Of a DNA stretch of 51,023 nt, positions 16,819 to 25,330 are shown one piece after another. The stretch comes from Pseudomonadota bacterium. GTDB taxonomy: Bacteria; Pseudomonadota; Gammaproteobacteria; Steroidobacterales; Steroidobacteraceae. A program made the translations under genes and the position numbers. The DNA lies in the NCBI GenBank assembly GCA_021777555.1, contig JAJYDK010000027.1, positions 1 to 51,023 on the forward strand. The letters are read 5' to 3'. Position 1 is the stretch's first letter, and each line of letters begins with the position of its first letter. The notes under the pieces are model-generated. The model did no database searches. It was not told the DNA's origin and was given only the letters and a program-made list of their open reading frames with translations.

Positions 16819-17868
16819 TCAATGCTCGTGCCGGTGATGGATATCGGGATAATGCGCATGTGAGTGGGTCAGCGGCGCGTGCGCGTGCTCGTGGTCATGA
16901 GGCTCGCGGCCGTCCCAGTCGAAATCATGATGGTGGCGGTGGTGCGCGTCGTGGACGTGGCTGTGCGCATGGTGCATCGGCCCATGGATATGCGGGTGCG
17001 CATGCTTCTCGGTCAGATGCAGCCACACACCGGCGCCCATCAGCGCTGCGGCGATCCAGAAGACCGCGTCCGGCATCTGGCGGAACAGCAGCAGTGACAC
17101 CGCGGCGCCGATGAACGGAGCGGTGGAGAAGTAGGCCCCGGTGCGGGCGGCTCCGAGGTGGCGCAGGGCCAGCACGAACAGCGCGAGACTGATGCCATAG
17201 CCCATGAGCCCCACCAGCGCCGCGCCCGCGACCTGCGGCGCGCCCGGCCAGGGTGCGCCGATCTCGGCCGCGATGGCGAGATTGACGCCCCCCGCGACCA
17301 GTCCCTTCAGCGCGGCGATCACCACGGGGTCGCCCACTGACACTTTTCGTGTCAGGTTGTTGTCCATGGCCCAGCAAGCGCAGGCCCCGGCGATCCAGGC
17401 GGCGCCCCCACTCCCCCCGAGCGACAGACTTCGCGGCCAGGCGAGGGCCACCCCGCCGGCGACGATGGCGATCATGCCCGCGAGGATGCGCCGATCGAAG
17501 TGCTCCCTGAAGAGGAACCAGGCGAGGAGCGCGGTCAACACGCCCTCCATGTTGAGCAGCAGCGAGGCGCTGGCCGCCGGCACCTGTCGCAGTCCGGTCA
17601 TCAACAGGACCGGGCCGAGCACTCCGCCCATCGCGATGGCGCCCGCGAGCCAGGGCAGCCCGCTCCAGCGTCGCAGCGCTGCGTTGCGAGGGCGCCCCTG
17701 AATCCGACCCCGCAATGCCCACCACAGGCTCAGGCCGAGGCCGCTGCCGGCGTAGAGCAGCCCCGCGAGCAGCACGGGTGGCGTCTGAGTCAGCAGCAGC
17801 TTGGCAAACGGGGTGCTCGCGCCGAACAGCGCGGCGGCGATCAGGGCGTAGAGCACGCCCCGGCGCAT
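16819..17868 (-). CDS. EamA/DMT-family permease with a histidine-rich C-terminal tail
   Basis: 349 residues from ATG 17868 (an ATG at 17898 in the same frame would overlap rimO). Ten hydrophobic helices in two EamA repeats cover about residues 1-285, starting RRGVLYALIAAALFGAST. The last 64 residues carry 25 histidines mixed with Asp, Glu and Pro, ending in HHRHEH. The permease family exports small metabolites or nucleotide-type drugs; the cytoplasmic tail suggests divalent-metal binding or sensing, which is inference. Homologues with such tails occur in proteobacteria. It starts 7 bases after the rimO stop, so co-transcription with rimO is likely. Confidence 0.85.
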   Translation of the reverse strand: MRRGVLYALIAAALFGASTPFAKLLLTQTPPVLLAGLLYAGSGLGLSLWWALRGRIQGRPRNAALRRWSGLPWLAGAIAMGGVLGPVLLMTGLRQVPAASASLLLNMEGVLTALLAWFLFREHFDRRILAGMIAIVAGGVALAWPRSLSLGGSGGAAWIAGACACWAMDNNLTRKVSVGDPVVIAALKGLVAGGVNLAIAAEIGAPWPGAPQVAGAALVGLMGYGISLALFVLALRHLGAARTGAYFSTAPFIGAAVSLLLFRQMPDAVFWIAAALMGAGVWLHLTEKHAHPHIHGPMHHAHSHVHDAHHRHHHDFDWDGREPHDHEHAHAPLTHSHAHYPDIHHRHEH

Positions 17869-17875
17869 GCTGTCG

Positions 17876-19255
17876 TCAGTTTCGCTCGGCGGCCCCATGG
17901 GAGGGCACTGTGGTTGCGGCTCGCCGCGCGAGCAAATCGTAGACGTCCGCTCCGGTGATCTCGACCTCCGCCCAGTCTCCAGGCTTCAGCCCCGTCCCCG
18001 CGATCCGCACCACGCCATCGATCTCGGGCGCGTCGGCTTCGCTGCGCGCAATCGCGCCGCCTTCATCCACCGAGTCCACGAGCACCCGCATTCGTTGCCC
18101 GATCCGCCGCTGCAGACGCCGCGCGCTGATTCCGGCCGCCCGCTCCATGAACCGCGCATAGCGCTCCTCCTGGATATCCTGCGGCACGTGACCGGCCAGC
18201 TCGTTGGCGGCTGCGCCTTCCACGGGGGAGTACTTGAAACAGCCGACGCGGTCGAGCTGGGCCTCATCCAGCCACTGCAGCAATTCCTCGAACTCCGCAT
18301 CCGTCTCCCCGGGGAAGCCGACGATGAACGTGCTGCGCAGCGTCAGGTCCGGGCATTGACGCCGCCACCGGTGTATGCGCGCGAGCACGTCTTCGCTGTG
18401 TGCGGGCCGGCGCATGCGTTTCAACACGCTGGGGCTGCCGTGTTGGAACGGTATGTCGAGATAGGGAAGCACCTGTCGCCCGGCCATGAGAGGGATGACC
18501 TCGTCGACGTGTGGATAGGGGTAGACGTAGTGCAGGCGTATCCACACGCCGAGCGTCCCCAAAGCGCGGGCCAGGTCGATGAAGCGCGTCTGGTAATGCG
18601 TATCGCGCCAGGTCGCGGGAGCGTATCGGATGTCCGCGCCGTAGGCGCTGGTGTCCTGGGAGATGACCAGGATCTCCTTGACGCCCGCCGCCGCAAGGCG
18701 CTCGGCCTCCCCGAGCACCTCGTCGATCCGGCGGCTCGAAAGCCGGCCGCGCAGCGAGGGGATGATGCAGAAGGTGCACGAGTTGTTGCAGCCCTCGGAG
18801 ATCTTCAGGTATGCGTAGTGGCGCGGCGTCAGGCGGATGCCCTGCGGCGGCACCAGATCGAGAAACGGGTCGTGCTGCGGAGGCAGCTGCTCGTGGATGG
18901 CCTCGATCACCTCGGCGTACGTCTGCGGGCCGGTGACCTTGAGGACACGCGGATGGCGCTCGAGGATGCGCTCGGGACGCGCGCCCAGGCAGCCGGTGAC
19001 GATGACCCGGCCATTGCGCTCCAGCGCTTCGCCGATGGTCTCGAGCGACTCGTCCACCGCCGCGTCGATGAAGCCGCAGGTGTTGACCACCACCAGGTCG
19101 GCCTGCTCATAGGTCGGGGAGATCTCGTACCCTTCGGCGCGCAGCCTGGTGAGGATGCGCTCCGAATCCACCAGCGCCTTGGGACAGCCGAGGCTGGCGA
19201 AGCCGATTTTGGGAACGCGGCGCGAGGCAGCGCGGCGCCGGTTGGGAGCTGGCAT
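17876..19255 (-). CDS. rimO: Ribosomal protein S12 methylthiotransferase RimO
   Basis: A radical-SAM enzyme that methylthiolates an aspartate of ribosomal protein S12. It is 459 aa with three domains: the N-terminal UPF0004 domain with cysteines in [19 protein letters not shown] and VTGCLGARP; the radical-SAM core with the 4Fe-4S motif [11 protein letters not shown] (about residue 160); and a C-terminal TRAM domain. SLGCPK and [15 protein letters not shown] are RimO rather than MiaB signatures. The gene follows the PEBP gene (50-bp gap) and leads into the EamA permease. Confidence 0.96.
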   Translation of the reverse strand: MPAPNRRRAASRRVPKIGFASLGCPKALVDSERILTRLRAEGYEISPTYEQADLVVVNTCGFIDAAVDESLETIGEALERNGRVIVTGCLGARPERILERHPRVLKVTGPQTYAEVIEAIHEQLPPQHDPFLDLVPPQGIRLTPRHYAYLKISEGCNNSCTFCIIPSLRGRLSSRRIDEVLGEAERLAAAGVKEILVISQDTSAYGADIRYAPATWRDTHYQTRFIDLARALGTLGVWIRLHYVYPYPHVDEVIPLMAGRQVLPYLDIPFQHGSPSVLKRMRRPAHSEDVLARIHRWRRQCPDLTLRSTFIVGFPGETDAEFEELLQWLDEAQLDRVGCFKYSPVEGAAANELAGHVPQDIQEERYARFMERAAGISARRLQRRIGQRMRVLVDSVDEGGAIARSEADAPEIDGVVRIAGTGLKPGDWAEVEITGADVYDLLARRAATTVPSHGAAERN

Positions 19256-19305
19256 GGGGCGCGAAGCCTACCTGCGCTCATCCCGCTCCGCAACCGCCCG
19301 AGGGC

Positions 19306-19902
19306 TCACCGGCCGTAGAGTACCGTCATCTCGGCCTTGGCGATGGCTGCGGCGTGCACCTTCGAGGCGACCTTGCCAGGGCTCGCGCCCACGCCGAGCC
19401 CGAGCTTCGCCACGCGCAGGGCGAAGAGCATGAGGTGGTAGTGGTGCGGGGCGCCCGGAGGAGGGCAGGGTCCGCCGTAGCCGAGGGATCCGAAATCATT
19501 GCGCCCCTGGAGCGTCCCAGGGGGCATCAGCTGACCGGCCGGATTGCCGGCCCCGGCCGGCAGCGAGCGGGTTCCGGCGGGAATATCGAACACCACCCAG
19601 TGCCACCAGCCCCCTCCGGGGGCATCCGGGTCGAACATCAGCAGCGCGAAGCTGTGCGTCCCGGCAGGCGGATGGTTCCAGGCGAGGGCCGGGGAGACGT
19701 TGCGCCCCCGGCAGCCGCCCGTATCGTTGACTTGCCGCAGGCCGAACCTGCCGCCCGGGGTGAGATCGGCGCTCGAGAGCCCAAACCCGGGCGCGGCGAG
19801 CGTGTTGGACTGGCCGCAGGCGGGCAAGGCCATGCACAGCACCGCGGCCAGCGCGGTCATCGGCGCTCTCGGGTTGTTCGGAGAATTCGGTCGCACGAGC
19901 AC
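19306..19902 (-). CDS. YbhB/YbcL-type PEBP-family lipoprotein
   Basis: A phosphatidylethanolamine-binding-protein fold (Raf-kinase-inhibitor-like). Family motifs are NVSPALAWNHPPAGTHSFAL, DPDAPGGGWWHWVVFDIP, GRNDFGSLGYGGPCPPPG and HHYHLMLFALR. The N-terminus MALPACG is a lipobox with the Cys for lipidation, so the protein is probably anchored in the cell envelope. Either the GTG at 19902 or an ATG at 19860 could start it; the longer form supplies the basic residues expected before the hydrophobic core. Ligand unknown. First gene of a minus-strand group with rimO; divergent from the SDR gene at 19969. Confidence 0.85.
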   Translation of the reverse strand: MLVRPNSPNNPRAPMTALAAVLCMALPACGQSNTLAAPGFGLSSADLTPGGRFGLRQVNDTGGCRGRNVSPALAWNHPPAGTHSFALLMFDPDAPGGGWWHWVVFDIPAGTRSLPAGAGNPAGQLMPPGTLQGRNDFGSLGYGGPCPPPGAPHHYHLMLFALRVAKLGLGVGASPGKVASKVHAAAIAKAEMTVLYGR

Positions 19903-19968
19903 CTCGGGGCTCTATCAGCGAGAGTGTCTAGTGTGCAGCCGCGCAATGCATCCGGCAAACTACTGCGC

Positions 19969-20805
19969 ATGAGTGAAAACCGTATCGCCCTGGTGACCGG
20001 ATCGACCGACGGCCTGGGCCGTGCCGTGGCGCGAGCGCTCGCCGCGCGGGGCTTCAGGGTCTGGGTGCATGGCCGTGACGCGGCCCGGGCAGAGGCGCTC
20101 GTGCGCGAGATCGCCGCACAGGGTGGCGAGGCGCGTTTTCAGCGCGCCGACTTCGCCTCCCTGGCCGAGGTGCGCTCGCTCGCCGATGCAGTGCGGCATG
20201 AAGCCCCGCGGCTCGACCTGCTGATCAACAACGCCGGCATCGGCACGGCGACTGAGGGGCGGCCGGCTTCGCGCGAGCTGAGCGCCGATGGCCATGAGCT
20301 GAGATTCGCAGTGAATTATCTGGCGGGCTACCTGCTGACCGAGCGGCTGCTGCCGCTGCTGCGTGCCAGCGCCCCCTCCCGCATCGTCAACGTGGCCTCG
20401 GTGGGTCAGTATCCACTCGACTTCGACAATCTGATGCTGGCCCGCGCCTACAGCGGCATGCGCGCCTACGCGCAGAGCAAGCTGGCACAGGTGATGTTTA
20501 CGCTCGATCTGGCCGAGCACCTGCGCGGCAGCGGTGTGACCGTCAACTGTCTGCACCCGGCGACCTACATGGACACCACGATGGTGCGTGCCGCCGGCGT
20601 CAATCCGGCGAGCACCGTGGAAGAGGGCGCGGAGGCGGTGCTCAGGCTCGCCTGCGCGCCGGAGCTCGCGGACACGACGGGCGGATATTTCGATGGCCTG
20701 CGGCCAGCGCGCGCGCACGCCATGGCCTACGATCCCGAGGCCCGCCGGCGCCTCGCCGAAGTGAGCGGCACGCTGACCCGTGACGCGATGAGACGGGTGG
20801 GTTGA
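19969..20805 (+). CDS. Short-chain dehydrogenase/reductase
   Basis: A classical SDR of 278 aa. The cofactor motif is TGSTDGLGRAVA (about residues 10-21), followed by NNAGIG, the active-site Ser region VNVASVGQYP, and YAQSKLA with catalytic Tyr and Lys. HGRD at the end of beta-2 suggests NADPH preference. Substrate unknown. The frame is open far upstream, but family similarity begins at ATG 19969. Its stop overlaps the next ATG by one base (TGATG), so translation is probably coupled. Confidence 0.9.
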   Translation: MSENRIALVTGSTDGLGRAVARALAARGFRVWVHGRDAARAEALVREIAAQGGEARFQRADFASLAEVRSLADAVRHEAPRLDLLINNAGIGTATEGRPASRELSADGHELRFAVNYLAGYLLTERLLPLLRASAPSRIVNVASVGQYPLDFDNLMLARAYSGMRAYAQSKLAQVMFTLDLAEHLRGSGVTVNCLHPATYMDTTMVRAAGVNPASTVEEGAEAVLRLACAPELADTTGGYFDGLRPARAHAMAYDPEARRRLAEVSGTLTRDAMRRVG

Positions 20806-21386
20806 TGGCGTTCGACCATGCCTACTACAGGCGCTACTACTACGATCCGCGCACCGCGGTGACCTCTCGCCCGGAGATGCGGGCGCGGGCCCGCCTGATC
20901 GCGGCCTTCACCGAGCACATCGGCCTGCCGGTGCGCAGGGTGCTGGATGCGGGTTGCGGCACGGGCATGCTGAGGGCCCCGCTGAAGCGCCTGCTGCCGA
21001 AGGCGGAGTACGTCGGCCTCGAAACGAGCGAGTACCTCTGCCGGCGCTACGGCTGGCAGTCGGGCCGCCTCGAGGACTACCGCCCGCAGGAGCCGTTTGA
21101 CCTCGTGATCTGCTACGACGTTCTGCAGTATCTCGATGCGCACGGGGCGGCGCGCGCGCTCGCCAATTTCGCACGCACGTGCAGGGGAGTGCTGTATTTC
21201 AGTGCGCTCACGCGGCGGGACTGGCAGTGGAACTGCGACCGCACGCGGACGGACTCGGCCGTGCAGCTGCGCCCGGGGAGCTGGTACCGGCAACGGTTGC
21301 TGCGCAACTTTCGCGAGGTGGGTACGGGCTTCTGGCTGCGCCGCGGCGTGCCGCTCACCGTCTGGGAGCTGGAATCCCAGTTCTGA
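20805..21386 (+). CDS. Class I SAM-dependent methyltransferase
   Basis: 193 residues. SAM motif I is RVLDAGCGTGMLR (about residues 45-57), motif II EYVGLETSEYLCRRYGW, and motif III DLVICYDVLQYL. The N-terminus FDHAYYRRYYYDPRTAV is rich in Tyr and the C-terminus is a beta strand (PLTVWELESQF). Substrate unknown. Coupled to the SDR through TGATG and followed 13 bases later by the small unknown gene, so the three form an operon. Confidence 0.87.
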   Translation: MAFDHAYYRRYYYDPRTAVTSRPEMRARARLIAAFTEHIGLPVRRVLDAGCGTGMLRAPLKRLLPKAEYVGLETSEYLCRRYGWQSGRLEDYRPQEPFDLVICYDVLQYLDAHGAARALANFARTCRGVLYFSALTRRDWQWNCDRTRTDSAVQLRPGSWYRQRLLRNFREVGTGFWLRRGVPLTVWELESQF

Positions 21387-21399
21387 GGCGCGCCGCACC

Positions 21400-21810
21400 G
21401 TGACCGACCCCGAAACACACGTCGTGGCGGCCTTCCAGGGTCCGGTCACCTGCCGGCGCGATGACGGCGTATCCGTGGGGGTGACGCTCGTCGGCGCGGC
21501 GGCCGACAGTCCCGGGGAAACGCTGATCCTGACCCTCATCGGAATGGCGCCGCAGGATCTGCCGGGGACTTTGCCGGCGGCCAGGGTCGTTGCCCTCGAC
21601 GGGCAACGCTGTCGCATCGAGAGCTCCCCTCGAGAGTGGCTGCTGTCGGTGCGCGCCATATACGCGCACCGGGATGTCGGAACGGCGTTCTACCGGGCGA
21701 TTCCTCCACGGCCCGTGCCGTTGAAGAAGCGGCTGTTCTGGCGGCTGGTACTGCTGCTGGCGGGCGGGCGCCTCGGCCGGCGCATGCTGCGGGCGCTGCG
21801 CGGTAGTTGA
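21400..21810 (+). CDS. Small protein of unknown function
   Basis: 136 residues from GTG 21400, following the methyltransferase stop closely. The N-terminal 90 residues look like a small beta-rich domain (FQGPVTCRRDDGVSVGVTLVG and the DGQRCRIESSPREWLLSV region). The C-terminus, with RLFWRLVLLLAGGRLGRRMLRAL, is amphipathic/hydrophobic and strongly basic, so it may sit at the membrane. I recognise no family. Position in the operon suggests a link with the SDR and methyltransferase. It ends 3 bases before the convergent glycosyltransferase. Confidence 0.6.
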   Translation: MTDPETHVVAAFQGPVTCRRDDGVSVGVTLVGAAADSPGETLILTLIGMAPQDLPGTLPAARVVALDGQRCRIESSPREWLLSVRAIYAHRDVGTAFYRAIPPRPVPLKKRLFWRLVLLLAGGRLGRRMLRALRGS

Positions 21811-21813
21811 GTC

Positions 21814-22956
21814 CTAGCCGGCTTCGGCGGCCTGCTCGGCCACCCCGCCCGGCTCTCCGGCGAGCAACGCGCGATACACCGCCATCTGTCCCTGGAACGT
21901 CATCTGCCAGGTGAATTGCCGCAGCACACGGGTGCGCGCATTGGCGCCCAACACATGCAGATCACGTTGGTAGAGCGCCGTGATCGCCTCGGACAGGCTG
22001 TCGGCGCTTTCCGGTTCGGCGAGGACCCCCACGTGATCGTCCACGAGCTCGGGCACCGCCCCGGAGCGGGTGGCCACCACCGGCCTGCCGCAGGCCATGG
22101 CCTCCAGGATCACCAACCCGAATGTCTCGCGCGTGCCGGCGTGCACCAGGGCGTCGGCCGAGGCGAGCCAGCGAGCGAGCTCGATGCCGTCGCGGCGGTA
22201 CGGCAGCAGGGTGACATTGGGTGCGATGCGCCCCTGGCGGCCCCCGCCGATCATCAACAGGTGATGCCGGCGGCCGAGTTTGGCAAAGGCTCGCAGGAGA
22301 ACCGGAACGTTCTTCTCGCCCGTGAAGCGGCCGGCATAGACGAGCACCCGGGACTCGGGGCCGAGGCCCAGCCAGCCGCGCAGCCAATCGCCGCGGCGCC
22401 CGGGATGGAACAGCTCGGCGTCCACCCCGAGTGGCTGGTGAACCGCGTGGCGGATGTCGAGACTTTTCAGGAACTCGAGCACCTGGCGGCTGGGCGCAAA
22501 CACCACATCGAAGCGCTGATAGAGCCAACGCACATACCGGCCGAGCACCCGCTCGGTCATGCGCCCGCCGACGCGGCGGGCGACGATGCGCGGCAGGTTG
22601 GAATGGCAGAACGCGGCGGCCGGGATGCCTCTGCGCCGGGCGACGCTCAACGCGGCCCACGCCGGGTGGAAGGTGTCGCCGGCCTCGATCAGATCGGGCT
22701 GCAGCGCATCCAGCATCCGCATCCACAGACGCGGCGTGAGCGGCAGGCGGTAATTGAACGACCCCGGTATGGCCACGCCCGGGAGCGTGCTCGAGCCGCC
22801 GCGCTCGATGTGCCGCTCGGCGCCCGGGACCAGCACGGTGTGCAGCCATCCGGGCTGGGTTGCGAGCCAGTCGTGCTTGGCATTGAGGTAGCGCCGGACG
22901 CCGCCGCTCGTCGGTGAATAGAACAATGTCGTGTCGACGAGGTGGCGCGGCTGCAT
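21814..22956 (-). CDS. Glycosyltransferase family 4-type protein
   Basis: A GT-B fold glycosyltransferase of 380 aa. The N-terminal domain has GGVRRYL at the sugar-acceptor end and DLIEAGDTFHPAWAA. The C-terminal donor domain has LVYAGRFTGEKNVPVLLRAF, the HAGTRETFGLVILEAMACG motif with the EX7E pair, and GRPVVATRSGAVPELV. Such enzymes build envelope glycans or glycolipids; the acceptor is unknown. I chose ATG 22956 for its upstream GGAGGGA; an earlier ATG at 22986 lacks family resemblance. It is the last gene of the minus-strand run. Confidence 0.9.
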   Translation of the reverse strand: MQPRHLVDTTLFYSPTSGGVRRYLNAKHDWLATQPGWLHTVLVPGAERHIERGGSSTLPGVAIPGSFNYRLPLTPRLWMRMLDALQPDLIEAGDTFHPAWAALSVARRRGIPAAAFCHSNLPRIVARRVGGRMTERVLGRYVRWLYQRFDVVFAPSRQVLEFLKSLDIRHAVHQPLGVDAELFHPGRRGDWLRGWLGLGPESRVLVYAGRFTGEKNVPVLLRAFAKLGRRHHLLMIGGGRQGRIAPNVTLLPYRRDGIELARWLASADALVHAGTRETFGLVILEAMACGRPVVATRSGAVPELVDDHVGVLAEPESADSLSEAITALYQRDLHVLGANARTRVLRQFTWQMTFQGQMAVYRALLAGEPGGVAEQAAEAG

Positions 22957-23087
22957 GGACCAGGTCCCTCCGAGCACGCATTGCATTCCCCTCGCGCCGA
23001 TCTGTCAAGACGTTATGTCAAATCACGGCCTCGGCGGCGCGGGATCGGCGCGCGATCCCGGAAAACGCACTGTCGGACGAAGTCCGC

Positions 23088-24440
23088 TCAGGCGGCCGAC
23101 TGCGCCCGGCGGGGCCAGCGGTTGCGGCCCAGGGAATTGCAGGCGGCGATCACTTCCGCGGCGGAGCCGAAGCGCTGCTCGCGCTTCTTGGCGAGCAGTC
23201 GGGTCATCAGGGACGAATAGCGCGACAGCGACGGCGGCAGGTGTGGCGGAGCGGAGTTCACGTGTTGCTGCAGCACCTCCATGGCGCTCGCGCCCGTGAA
23301 AGGCTTCCGCCCGGTCAGCATTTCATGGAAGATCACACCCAGGCTGTACAGATCGGAGCGCGGATCGAGCTGCTCTCCGAGCGCCTGCTCGGGGCTCATG
23401 TAGTAAGGCGAGCCGCGCAGCACGCCGGTGTAGGTGCTGTTGTGCGTGCCGTCCAGCAGGCGCGCCAGTCCGAAATCGATCAACACCACGTTGTCGGTGT
23501 CGCGCAGCATGACGTTGGGCGGCTTCAGGTCCCGATGCAACAGGCCCGCGCGGTGCACGACCGAGAGCGCCGTCGCGATCTTCTCGAGCAGCCGCAGCGC
23601 CTCCGGCTCGGTCACCCCGACCTGCATGCGCGCCTTGAGGTCCCCGAGGGGGAAGTATTCCATGGCGAGATATTCGTAACCGCCCTCGATGCCGTGATCG
23701 AAGATGCGCACCACGGCCGGATCGTGCACGGAGAGTATGGCTTGATACTCCCGCTCGAGCGCCTGCCTGGCGCGGCCCTCCGAGGGAATCTTGCTGACCT
23801 TCAACGCCACGTCGGTTCCGAGACGTCCGCTCGAGGCCAGGTAGACGACAGCCTTCTCCGATTCGCCGATCTTGCGCTTGACCGCGTAATCGCCGATGCG
23901 CGCCCGGTCGCGCTGCGGCGTCTCCTCCACCGCAGGAGGCGGCGCGTCCCCGCCCTCCGCCCGCTCCTCGCTGCGCGATCCGTCACGGTCCGGCCGCTCG
24001 CCGCTGCGCGGCTCTCCGGAGGCGCGAGCGGGCCGCTCCGCGCCGTTCAGCACGGCATCGAGAGCGCTTCTCAGGCGCTCGGGATTGAGCAGGCGCTTGG
24101 GCAGGTAATCGGCCGCGCCGGCCCGTATCGCCCGTACGGCGGTGAGCTCGTCGCCGCGCTCCGCGAGCACCACGAGCGGCGCGGTTTCCCGCGGCTCGAG
24201 GCGGCAGAGCAGCGTCACGCCGTCCGATTGCGGCATATCGGGATCGGAGCCGAAGTCCGCCGCCAGGATGAGCACATCGCACGCGCGGCTCGCATCGATG
24301 CCGGAGCGTGACCCGAGCTCCTCGGGGGCGAGGGTGCTCACCATGGCGTCCGGGTACATGATTCCGAGGTGCAGCCGCAGCCACTCGCGATACTTCGGAT
24401 CGCGATCGACCACCAGTATGCGTATAGCTGCGCTGCTCAT
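23088..24440 (-). CDS. Receiver-domain/Ser-Thr protein kinase fusion
   Basis: 450 residues. Residues 1-125 form a CheY-like receiver: D12/D14, a possible phospho-acceptor D62 in AADFG, K115, but alanine where Thr/Ser is usual near 93. A charged, Pro/Gly-rich linker covers 135-180. An eukaryotic-like kinase follows (about 184-435) with ATP lysine K214, catalytic HRDLKPPNV (D304) and DFGLA (D322), and the activation segment GSPYYMSPEQ. All catalytic residues are intact. No membrane helix or sensor is attached, so activity may be controlled by receiver phosphorylation. ATG 24440 is preferred over 24458. It lies 166 bases after gspB and 131 before the glycosyltransferase. Confidence 0.9.
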   Translation of the reverse strand: MSSAAIRILVVDRDPKYREWLRLHLGIMYPDAMVSTLAPEELGSRSGIDASRACDVLILAADFGSDPDMPQSDGVTLLCRLEPRETAPLVVLAERGDELTAVRAIRAGAADYLPKRLLNPERLRSALDAVLNGAERPARASGEPRSGERPDRDGSRSEERAEGGDAPPPAVEETPQRDRARIGDYAVKRKIGESEKAVVYLASSGRLGTDVALKVSKIPSEGRARQALEREYQAILSVHDPAVVRIFDHGIEGGYEYLAMEYFPLGDLKARMQVGVTEPEALRLLEKIATALSVVHRAGLLHRDLKPPNVMLRDTDNVVLIDFGLARLLDGTHNSTYTGVLRGSPYYMSPEQALGEQLDPRSDLYSLGVIFHEMLTGRKPFTGASAMEVLQQHVNSAPPHLPPSLSRYSSLMTRLLAKKREQRFGSAAEVIAACNSLGRNRWPRRAQSAA

Positions 24441-24606
24441 GTGCTCGTCTCGCACCATGGACTTCGACAGACGGTTTGTCGCGGTGCGCGCCGCGATTCT
24501 GTGAACTGCGTCATCCGGTGTCCGGGTTATGTCTTATGTCGCCTGCGCACACCGGGTGTGCCGGCGCGTCATGGAGCCTGGCATCGCCATGCGTGACGGG
24601 CGCGGC

Positions 24607-25314
24607 CTAACGTGCCAACAGGAACTGCCGGCCCTCGTAGGACAGTACCACGCCGTCCGGACGGATCGAGACCACCGCGACCCCGTCGGACAGGGTGTCT
24701 CCCTGTCGTAATGTCTGCATGTTGATCATGACGTAGCGCTTGCGGGGGTTCGCGTCATAAACGTGCAGATCGAGGTGCAGGCGCGGCAGGGAGACGCCGG
24801 GCGTCGCGGCGAGGTCCTGGTAACGGGGCAGGCCGGCCGCACCTTCCTGTGCTCCTGACCCGCTCTGGGCGGGAGGTTGGATCGCCGGGGCGAAATCGGC
24901 GGAATCGGCAGCCGTGTCGGGCGCGCCCGGCGGCGCCCCGCCGGAGGTGGCCGCGGGAGCCTGCCGGGCACTGTCCAGGGAAGCCGGTGCAATCCCCGGA
25001 GTGCCGCCCGGGGAAGCGGTATCGGGCCGTGGCGTGCGCGCAGCGCTGCCCGAAGCGGCGGGGGGCATGGCCCGCACGGGCATCGCCCCGGTCGCGGACT
25101 TTGCCGAGGCGACCGCCGCAGCCTGCGGCGCCGGCCGGCGCAGCAGTACCCAACCGAACACGGCGACATTGATGAGCAGCAGCGCGCCGAGCACGATGGC
25201 CCAGGTGGGCAGTCCCCGCCTGGGCGCGGCGACTTTGACCTCGAAGAGCGACGGCCCCGCCTGGCGCTGTCGGGCGCTTTCCGATTTCTTGAGCGCATCC
25301 AGGATGAATGACAT
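24607..25314 (-). CDS. gspB: General secretion pathway protein B (GspB/ExeB)
   Basis: 235 residues. The hallmark N-terminus MSFILDALKKSESARQRQ is cytoplasmic. A membrane helix follows (about 40-62, WAIVLGALLLINVAVFGWVLL), then a long Ala/Pro-rich periplasmic linker. A C-terminal GspB domain (about 165-235) has LHLDLHVYDANPRKRYVMIN and ends in a beta hairpin. GspB works with the ATPase GspA to help the GspD secretin assemble through the peptidoglycan. ATG 25314 was chosen on the hallmark motif; it starts 16 bases after the gspA stop. Confidence 0.92.
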   Translation of the reverse strand: MSFILDALKKSESARQRQAGPSLFEVKVAAPRRGLPTWAIVLGALLLINVAVFGWVLLRRPAPQAAAVASAKSATGAMPVRAMPPAASGSAARTPRPDTASPGGTPGIAPASLDSARQAPAATSGGAPPGAPDTAADSADFAPAIQPPAQSGSGAQEGAAGLPRYQDLAATPGVSLPRLHLDLHVYDANPRKRYVMINMQTLRQGDTLSDGVAVVSIRPDGVVLSYEGRQFLLAR

Positions 25315-25330
25315 GTGCGCGTCTCCTGCC

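Noticed and set aside
17867-19318. A 483-codon plus-strand open frame
   Set aside because: Antisense to rimO, whose Fe-S and TRAM motifs are unambiguous.
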